Of a stretch of 6,564 nucleotides of DNA, positions 5,199-6,564 are shown in pieces (the first letter of the stretch is position 1; each line of letters starts with the position of its first letter). Made by a program: the position numbers and the translations under genes. The notes under the pieces are model-generated. The model saw only the letters and a program-made list of their open reading frames with translations. It ran no database searches and was not told where the DNA came from. Source of the DNA: Candidatus Omnitrophota bacterium (GTDB taxonomy: Bacteria; Omnitrophota; Gorgyraeia; Tantalellales; Tantalellaceae); assembly GCA_023142805.1 (NCBI GenBank), contig JAGLIU010000254.1:1-6564 (forward strand), given 5' to 3'.

Positions 5199-6564
5199 TT
5201 ACGTCACACGTAATACTTCCTCTAAAGTGGTATCACCATTAAAAAATTTCACCATTGAATTATCTCTCAAAGTTTTCATCCCTTGCGTCTTCAAATACGC
5301 CTTAAGCTTTTCTTCCGGCTCTCCGCGATTTATCATTTCACGCAATTCATCCGTAACAAGCAATGTTTCCAATGTTCCTAAACGCCCGCTATATCCGGTT
5401 TTTCCGCACTTTGAACAACCTTTACCTATATAAAATTTGTTTACATCTTTCGCTTGCGGATATTTTTCCCGAATTTCGCTCAAAACTTCTTTAGATATTT
5501 TTGTTTCTGTCTTACAATTCGGGCATATTCTTCTGAGAAGTCTTTGGGCACAAGCCATTATAAGACTCGAAGCTATTAGAAACGGTTCTACCCCCATATT
5601 GGCCAAACGTGTAATGGATCCGATAGCGTCATTGGTATGCAAAGTGCTGAGAACCAGTTGTCCTGTCAACGAAGCTTTTATCGCGATGTCGGCAGTTTCA
5701 ATATCTCTTATCTCTCCTACCATAATGACGTCAGGACTCTGACGAAGTATCGCCCTCAATCCCATCGCGAACGAAAGACCTATATCCGCGTGTGCCGCTA
5801 TTTGTGTTATTCCCGCGACCTGATATTCCACAGGATCTTCGATCGTTACAATGTTTTTTTCCGGAGTGTTCATCTGATTAAGAACAGAATAAAGTGTTGT
5901 GGATTTTCCGCTCCCGGTAGGTCCGGTCACCAGAATAATCCCGAACGGCCGCGCGATAGCTGTTTTAAAATCAGCCAGGGGTTCCGGGAGAAAACCCAAC
6001 GCGTCCAGTCCCACAGATAAATTGCTTTTGTCCAATGCCCGGAGCACTATTTTATTCCCAAAACTAGTCGGAAGCGCTGATACTCTGAAATCAATATCCT
6101 TCATCCCGAACTTTACACGAAACCTTCCATCCTGAGGAACCCTGCTCTCTGTTATATCCATATTTGACATGATCTTAAGCCTGGCGAGAATAGCATTCTG
6201 ATTTTGTTTCGGAAGATCAAAAGCCTCATGCAATTCTCCATCAATACGATAGCGAACTTTAAGCATACCTTCTTGCGGTTCAATATGAATATCACTCGCG
6301 CGTTTTTTCATCGCTTCACTTATCATAAGATCTACCATTTTCACTATAGGCGCCGCGGTACTCTCTTTTTTTATCTCTGAAACATCAACATCCTGGAATT
6401 TTCCTACAATTTCTATATCAACATCTTCTTCTTCCTCTTCTATTATCGCGGAGAGATCCTCTTCTCCCGACTTAAAAAAATTGCCGATCGCTTCTTCAAT
6501 ATCGTGACGCGTTGACAAAATAAGTTTTATACTGCTTCCTGTAACCGAAGCGATATCATCAATC
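5199..6564 (-). CDS. pilB: PilB/GspE-type assembly ATPase (5' end cut by window edge)
   Basis: This is the hexameric cytoplasmic ATPase that powers pilus extension; 454 residues are visible. The frame can begin at a TTG at 6518, but it stays open to the window edge. The upstream codons (IDDIASVTGSSIKLILSTRH, running into DIEEAI) match the end of the MshEN-type N-terminal domain, so the true start lies outside. Counting from base 6563: an acidic linker at about 33-51; an N2 domain (ASDIHIEP at 89-96); Walker A GPTGSGKST at 214-222; Asp box TIEDPVE at 240-246; Walker B region SPDVIMVGEIRD at 276-287 with catalytic Glu284; His box STLHTNDA at 306-313; and a zinc tetracysteine CPNC/CSKC at 347-350 and 383-386. 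All catalytic motifs are intact. PilT is excluded by the N-terminal extension and the Cys motif. T2SS GspE remains possible; the context favours PilB. Confidence 0.94.
   Translation of the reverse strand, partial: IDDIASVTGSSIKLILSTRHDIEEAIGNFFKSGEEDLSAIIEEEEEDVDIEIVGKFQDVDVSEIKKESTAAPIVKMVDLMISEAMKKRASDIHIEPQEGMLKVRYRIDGELHEAFDLPKQNQNAILARLKIMSNMDITESRVPQDGRFRVKFGMKDIDFRVSALPTSFGNKIVLRALDKSNLSVGLDALGFLPEPLADFKTAIARPFGIILVTGPTGSGKSTTLYSVLNQMNTPEKNIVTIEDPVEYQVAGITQIAAHADIGLSFAMGLRAILRQSPDVIMVGEIRDIETADIAIKASLTGQLVLSTLHTNDAIGSITRLANMGVEPFLIASSLIMACAQRLLRRICPNCKTETKISKEVLSEIREKYPQAKDVNKFYIGKGCSKCGKTGYSGRLGTLETLLVTDELREMINRGEPEEKLKAYLKTQGMKTLRDNSMVKFFNGDTTLEEVLRVT

Noticed and set aside
5437..6135. 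Overlapping plus-strand open frames opposite pilB
   Set aside because: The antisense minus-strand frame has all the conserved ATPase motifs intact; the plus-strand peptides are Ser/Arg-rich without domain character.
1..6564. Reading the locus as a type II secretion system
   Set aside because: PilM and PilN are separate proteins rather than a fused GspL, PilO and PilP are in pilus order, and the pilin lacks GspG features; kept only as an alternative because E/F/secretin families are shared.

Overview
The window holds eight genes of one type IV pilus (type IVa-like) assembly locus, all on the minus strand. In transcription order (right to left) they are pilB (5' end cut by the right edge), pilC, a small type IV pilin, then pilM, pilN, pilO, pilP and the first 139 codons of a pilQ-type secretin (3' end cut by the left edge). 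No credible gene lies on the plus strand; the plus-strand open frames are shadows of these genes. I see no RNA gene, mobile element or CRISPR array.

Organism: a diderm bacterium, since a secretin and a PilMNOP alignment complex are present, with a fairly AT-rich genome. The pilin is very short. Its C-terminal Gly-rich loop lies between two cysteines and is followed by a short tail. As far as I recall, this resembles prepilins of the PVC group and especially Omnitrophota-type uncultured bacteria. That placement is inference, not demonstrated by the sequence.

Layout: pilB and pilC (about 6564-3948) form one transcriptional block with a 27-nt gap. The pilin (3837-3511) follows after 110 nt, with its own sigma70-like promoter and a strong Shine-Dalgarno sequence, and ends in a strong Rho-independent terminator at 3493-3459. 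A roughly 370-nt gene-free stretch follows. It holds a GC-rich 47-codon open stretch with no ATG, a 7-bp inverted repeat, and a promoter-like region with a tandem 11-bp direct repeat. The pilM-N-O-P-Q block (3086 to beyond 1) then runs with gaps or overlaps of at most 33 nt.

How the parts work together: PilB is the cytoplasmic hexameric extension ATPase acting on the inner-membrane platform PilC to add pilin subunits to the fibre. PilM (cytoplasmic, actin-like) binds the PilN N-terminus. PilN and PilO form the inner-membrane and periplasmic ring, PilP links that ring to the secretin, and the secretin is the outer-membrane pore. A retraction ATPase (PilT), prepilin peptidase (PilD) and minor pilins are not in the window. 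A T2SS-like role cannot be excluded, but separate pilM and pilN genes rather than a fused gspL favour a type IV pilus. This is a recognisable machine, not an unknown system. The most unusual points are the altered phosphate-2 motif in PilM, the structured pilM upstream region, and the minimal pilin insulated by its own promoter and terminator.
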